NCBI RefSeq assembly: GCF_020923435.1
Contig: NZ_CP087263.1
Location: 3,367,970 to 3,431,969 of the forward strand
From: Brevibacillus humidisoli
Lineage (GTDB): Bacteria; Bacillota; Bacilli; Brevibacillales; Brevibacillaceae
DNA length: 64,000 bases
Direction of reading: 5' to 3'
Part shown: piece after piece, positions 60,872 to 64,000 of the stretch
How the letters are laid out: every line of letters starts with the position of its first letter
Numbering within the stretch: the stretch's first letter is position 1
Notes under the pieces: model-generated
What the model was told of the DNA's origin: nothing
The model's database searches: none
Seen by the model: the letters and a program-made list of their open reading frames with translations, nothing else
Position numbers and translations under genes: made by a program

Positions 60872-62026
60872 TTATCTCCTCCCGTAGGTACGGAACAGGT
60901 AGTACACTCCTCCAATGACGGCGAGAATGATCAGTACGCCAAGCCATCCCCACAACAGCGAGGTTTTGACCGCTACACGGAACTGCGCTTCTGATGAGGC
61001 TTCCGGTGCCCGGGCCGTCATGCTGACGACGTAGTCACCAGCGATTGCCTGGCCATCCGCCTTGATCTTTGCTGTCACTTCCGTCGATTTACCCGCTTCC
61101 AACTTGGTGATTTTTTTCGGTTCAAACGTTACTTCCCAATTCACCGGTGTGTCGGCACTGAGCTCGATGTCGCGCAGATCGGCGGAACCGGTGTTGGTAA
61201 CCTGCAGCGTCACATTGCGCTCGTCGCCAGCTGTTACATCTGTACTCAACAGTCCAGTTGGCGTACTTAATTCCACGTCATAAGAGCCGGTGATCACCAC
61301 TTCGAACTCGGCACTAGCGGATGTGGAACTGGTAGCCGCCTTGACCGGGATCTTATAGGAACCTTTCTTTACTCCTTCCGGCGGGCTAACTTCGATATCG
61401 ATATCTTTGGTTGTATTCGGCTCAACATGAACCGATGTAACAGACTTGGCGTCCACTTTAAACTGGACGTCCCATCCCTGTGGCGCACCTGCTGTCAGCG
61501 AGTACAGCTGCTTCTCTGCGGTCCTGTTGCGCAGGGTGGCTTGAAACGAAAACGATGAATCAGCATGCCCCTGCATGTTAGGCTGTTCGGTCGTCAATTC
61601 GGTTTTAAACGTTCCCTGTTCTGTCACATTCACTACTAGCGGCAGCGATGCCTTCCCTTCTGCCACTAACTGAAAGCGGTAGGTTCCTTTGTCAATCTCC
61701 AACGGAACATCCACCTGCAGCGACACGTTTTGCGGTTCATCCGGCAGCACGGCCATCCGCTGCAGGCTCCAGCCGCCAGAGGTGAGTTGGTACTCCCAAC
61801 CCTCCGGCAGTCCTTGTACGGATAGCGCCGTCTCCTGCATCTCACTGCTGTTGTTGATCAGTTGAATGTTGTAATTGATCGATTCTCCTGGTGTTACCGA
61901 GATGCTGGTGTAAGGAGTGAACAAGGTTATCCCCCCTGCCGCGTATGAGGGGGCGATGCCCAGTGTCATCACTCCCAGCACAACAGTTAGTACCAGCGAC
62001 AAATGTTTTGTCCATCTCATGTTCAT
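60872..62026 (-). CDS. NEW3-domain membrane-anchored surface protein
   Basis: The 384-residue protein has a signal peptide (about 1-29, ending SYAAGG), three Ig-like NEW3-type domains with the pattern GESINYNIQLINNSS, DSSFSFQATLRNRT and GDERNVTLQVTNTGSADLRD, and a C-terminal membrane helix (about 357-378) with a basic end (FRTYGRR). It is first in the ABC export operon and probably faces outside near the permease. The start at 62026 follows GGGGGAG. Confidence 0.88.
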   Translation of the reverse strand: MNMRWTKHLSLVLTVVLGVMTLGIAPSYAAGGITLFTPYTSISVTPGESINYNIQLINNSSEMQETALSVQGLPEGWEYQLTSGGWSLQRMAVLPDEPQNVSLQVDVPLEIDKGTYRFQLVAEGKASLPLVVNVTEQGTFKTELTTEQPNMQGHADSSFSFQATLRNRTAEKQLYSLTAGAPQGWDVQFKVDAKSVTSVHVEPNTTKDIDIEVSPPEGVKKGSYKIPVKAATSSTSASAEFEVVITGSYDVELSTPTGLLSTDVTAGDERNVTLQVTNTGSADLRDIELSADTPVNWEVTFEPKKITKLEAGKSTEVTAKIKADGQAIAGDYVVSMTARAPEASSEAQFRVAVKTSLLWGWLGVLIILAVIGGVYYLFRTYGRR

Positions 62027-62152
62027 CTCTTTACTCCCCCTGACATGCAAATGTGTTTTTTCTGCATTCATCAAGGGTACGCACGAACGAGAGGTTTGGA
62101 TTTACTCCTTCCCGGAAATTTTTGATGAGGCTTTCAAACGGTTAAAAAATTT

Positions 62153-62170
62153 GTTACTAGTAGTAGTAAC
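62153..62170. promoter_or_regulatory. Palindrome upstream of the sigma factor gene
   Basis: GTTACTAGTAGTAGTAAC is a 7+4+7 inverted repeat 26 bp before the sigma factor start, in the divergent gap to the NEW3-ABC operon. It could be a repressor site or a leader hairpin. No protein is assigned. Confidence 0.4.
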
Positions 62171-62196
62171 GAACCATCCATCGGAGGTGACAAGCG

Positions 62197-62790
62197 TTGA
62201 CCAACCAGGATGATGACGCAAAACGACTGGTGCGCGAGATAGCGAACGGGTCAGTCACAGCCTTTGAACAGTTCTATGAGCGGTACGCTTCACTGGTTCT
62301 GCACATCGCCCAACGGGTCATCAGGGATCAGATGGAGGCGGAAGATGTCTGCCACGACATCTTTTTGGAAGTATGGAAAAAGGCAGATCAGTACGATCCC
62401 GAACGAGGCAGTGTCCAAGCCTGGCTGGCAGTCAAGGCACGTACCCGTTCACTGGATCGGCTGCGGCAAACTTCACGCTTGCAGGTTGACACAGTCGATC
62501 AGTCCCAGATGGACGCAGCGACTGCTGCCGATCCTACCGAGGAACGCGTCCTGCTGAGACTGGATCGGGAAGCTCTGCAGAGCGCGCTGAACAAAATTCC
62601 TCCGTCGCAGGCCCGCGCTGTGCACGGTATGTATTATGAGTCACAGACGCATCGTGAACTGTCAGAAAAAATGAAACGCCCGCTTGGCACCGTCAAGTCA
62701 TTGGTGCGTTACGGGCTTGGCAACATCCGCAAGCAATTGAGCCAATTAGGCTGGCTGGAACCGTCAGGAGGTGCAAAGAAGCATGACTAA
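62197..62790 (+). CDS. ECF sigma factor (SigK/RskA group)
   Basis: The 197-residue protein has sigma region 2 (FEQFYERYASLVLHIAQRVI, AEDVCHDIFLEVWKKADQYD, about 24-67) and region 4 (PPSQARAVHGMYYESQTHRELSEKM, LGTVKSLVRYGLGNIRKQL, about 137-180). The LGTVKS motif is usual for the ECF19/SigK group that pairs with RskA-like anti-sigma factors. The TTG start at 62197 follows GGAGGTGA by six bases. Its stop overlaps the anti-sigma start. The divergent ABC operon is a possible target. Confidence 0.93.
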   Translation: MTNQDDDAKRLVREIANGSVTAFEQFYERYASLVLHIAQRVIRDQMEAEDVCHDIFLEVWKKADQYDPERGSVQAWLAVKARTRSLDRLRQTSRLQVDTVDQSQMDAATAADPTEERVLLRLDREALQSALNKIPPSQARAVHGMYYESQTHRELSEKMKRPLGTVKSLVRYGLGNIRKQLSQLGWLEPSGGAKKHD

Positions 62791-63505
62791 CGCATTCTGC
62801 AACTGGCGGGAGGAAGATGTAGTCGATCTGGTCTACGGCAATCTTTCCGATGAAAAGCAGATCCAACTCCACCTTCACCTAAACGATTGTGAGCACTGTG
62901 CTGCTGTATATCGTGAATGGTCGGCCATACTCAACCCGACTGAACCGCTGCCGCTGCCCTCTCCAACCGTAAAGCGTCGATTACTGCGGCGGATCGCGCT
63001 TGAGAACTGGCTATCGTCGATGCGTACCCACCTGACCGCGATCTATCCGGCAATGCGGACAGCAGCCTTGCTCCTCTGTATCGTCGGCTTGTTCTCCCTA
63101 CACGAAGGAGCGGTATCGCCGTCCGAACTATCACCGGCTGACCTGCCAAGAACGGCGGTAACCCGTGATGTCTCCATGGTGATGGACCCGCATACCGTGC
63201 TGCATGTCGTACCTGTCGATTCCAGTGATACGAAGAGTTATGTCTGGGTCAACGATGCCTCCAACGAGATCCTGATCCTCACGGAAGGATTGTCACCACT
63301 CACTGAAAAAGACTATCAGGTATGGTTTATCTCACAAAACAGGCGCTCACACGTCGGACTGCTCCGCTGGAAAGATGGGATGGCTCACCTTTACTTTCGG
63401 GGTGGAGAACTGCGCCAGGTGGAAAACATTGCCGTCAGCATCGAACCAAAAGGGGGTAGTTTCATCCCCACCGGGCCCGATACGATTTTCGTCAATCTGA
63501 GATAG
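62783..63505 (+). CDS. RskA-like anti-sigma factor with zinc site
   Basis: The 240-residue protein has an N-terminal anti-sigma domain with an H-x3-C-x2-C site (HLNDCEHC, about 32-39), one membrane helix (about 95-112) and a C-terminal RskA domain outside the membrane (YQVWFISQNRRSHVGLLRW). It holds the ECF sigma factor at the membrane until a signal, probably by proteolysis, frees it. It starts behind CAGGAGGTG with an 8-bp overlap of the sigma gene. Confidence 0.92.
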   Translation: MTNAFCNWREEDVVDLVYGNLSDEKQIQLHLHLNDCEHCAAVYREWSAILNPTEPLPLPSPTVKRRLLRRIALENWLSSMRTHLTAIYPAMRTAALLLCIVGLFSLHEGAVSPSELSPADLPRTAVTRDVSMVMDPHTVLHVVPVDSSDTKSYVWVNDASNEILILTEGLSPLTEKDYQVWFISQNRRSHVGLLRWKDGMAHLYFRGGELRQVENIAVSIEPKGGSFIPTGPDTIFVNLR

Positions 63506-63520
63506 CTTCCTGCACACCAA

Positions 63521-63560
63521 AAGCCCCGCCTAACCTCATCAGGGTCAGGCGGGGCTTGTT
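63521..63560. terminator. Terminator between the anti-sigma gene and the FMN reductase gene
   Basis: AAGCCCCGCCT and AGGCGGGGCTT form a perfect 11-bp stem with a 15-base loop, then GTTGTTGG. It lies between convergent genes. Confidence 0.8.
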
Positions 63561-63627
63561 GTTGGTATGCGCAATCCCTATAATCAGACACGGCTTGTAT
63601 CCGCAGTATGGAAAAAGGGCGGCATAA

Positions 63628-64000
63628 TCAAGCTTTTGCTTTGGTCAGTCGTTCCGTCATCTGGACCAGTTCGCCGACGAGCCCTTTCACCCGTGACAGA
63701 GCCTCTTCATCAACCAGCTCGCTTCGCTCGTTGAAATGGACAGGGTCAGCCACAAACTGTCCGGGCAAAGCCAAACCATACACGGCGCGTACGATCAGGC
63801 GCAGATTGTTCAGTGCGTTGATCCCGCCTTTGCCTCCGCCTGCCACCGCCGATATAGCGACCGGCTTGTTAGAAAAATGATTCCATCCCAGAAAATCAAG
63901 GGCGTTTTTCAAAGAACCGCTGATCGCGCTGTGGTATTCCGGCGTGCAGATATAAAAACCGTCCGCTTGCTCGGCCAGTCGGCGCAGCCTCTGCACTTCC
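63628..64000 (-). CDS. NAD(P)H-dependent FMN reductase (5' part missing)
   Basis: The frame runs off the window edge, so only the C-terminal 124 or so residues are seen: ADGFYICTPEYHSAISGSLKNALDFLG with the flavin-binding TPEYH region, PVAISAVAGGGKGGINALNNLR and a helical end ERLTKAKA. This is the NADPH_FMN_red family (azoreductase/chromate reductase type). The N-terminal FMN phosphate loop lies outside the window. Confidence 0.9.
   Translation of the reverse strand, partial: EVQRLRRLAEQADGFYICTPEYHSAISGSLKNALDFLGWNHFSNKPVAISAVAGGGKGGINALNNLRLIVRAVYGLALPGQFVADPVHFNERSELVDEEALSRVKGLVGELVQMTERLTKAKA

Overview
The window looks like chromosomal DNA of an endospore-forming member of the Bacillales, most like the Brevibacillus/Paenibacillaceae side of the order. 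The evidence is moderate GC content, strong Shine-Dalgarno sites with many GTG/TTG starts, and gene content and order that follow the B. subtilis yui-yum-yut-yun block (pepA/yuiE, yuiD, yuiC, yuiB, yuiA, yumB, yumC, yutM, yuzB, yutJ, yuzD, yutI, yutH, yutG, yutF, yutE, yutD, yutC, lipA, lytH, yunB). Sporulation genes are scattered through it: a Spo0E-like phosphatase, yutH, yutC, lytH, the small spore protein Tlp, yunB and a Gmad2 lipoprotein. The genus is an inference from memory, not a search result.

Region 1 (1-8.5 kb) holds two sigma-54 modules. The first has a truncated AcoR-like activator divergent from an acetaldehyde-type aldehyde dehydrogenase and a DUF779 protein, with palindromic upstream sites and a -24/-12 promoter between them. 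The second has a PAS/AAA+ activator, a terminator, a consensus -24/-12 promoter, then an operon of class III aminotransferase, YfcC-type transporter and ornithine cyclodeaminase/mu-crystallin family enzyme, suggesting induced amino acid catabolism.

Region 2 (8.5-39 kb) starts with a TetR regulator divergent from a DoxX-like membrane protein, with two nearly identical operators. Conserved backbone follows: YuiH molybdoenzyme, CoA-binding protein, leucyl aminopeptidase, YuiD, YuiC, YuiB, YuiA, Nudix, type II NADH dehydrogenase and ferredoxin-NADP reductase divergent around a Rex-like site, a PadR/HAAS/DUF4097 envelope-type operon, Fe-S proteins (YutM, YutI), MqnE, a CPA2 antiporter, the MccA-MccB transsulfuration pair, YutH, YutG, YutF, a SufR-like regulator, YutE and an EAL phosphodiesterase.

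Region 3 (39-45 kb) has glpX, a DUF3055 gene, a Pro/Tyr-rich repeat protein, a defective IS3-family element sitting in what looks like a bidirectional terminator, yutD with a long hydrophilic tail, yutC and lipA.

Region 4 (45-53 kb) is an accessory block set between lipA and lytH, which I recall as neighbours in B. subtilis. It holds a LOR/SDH (TIGR00300) protein that may be a nickel-pincer-dependent ornithine cyclodeaminase, a YhaN/YhaO SbcCD-like pair, a LarC N-terminal protein with a His-rich 36-bp tandem repeat, and a convergent second LarC-like gene that carries the missing LarC C-terminal domain behind a degenerate N-terminal half. This is the most unusual part of the window.

Region 5 (53-64 kb) has lytH, tlp, a possibly frameshifted gene pair, a TrpX-like ABC binding lipoprotein, yunB, an Lrp regulator, a Gmad2 lipoprotein, an ABC-2 export operon with a NEW3 protein, a divergent ECF sigma/RskA-like anti-sigma pair and a truncated FMN reductase.
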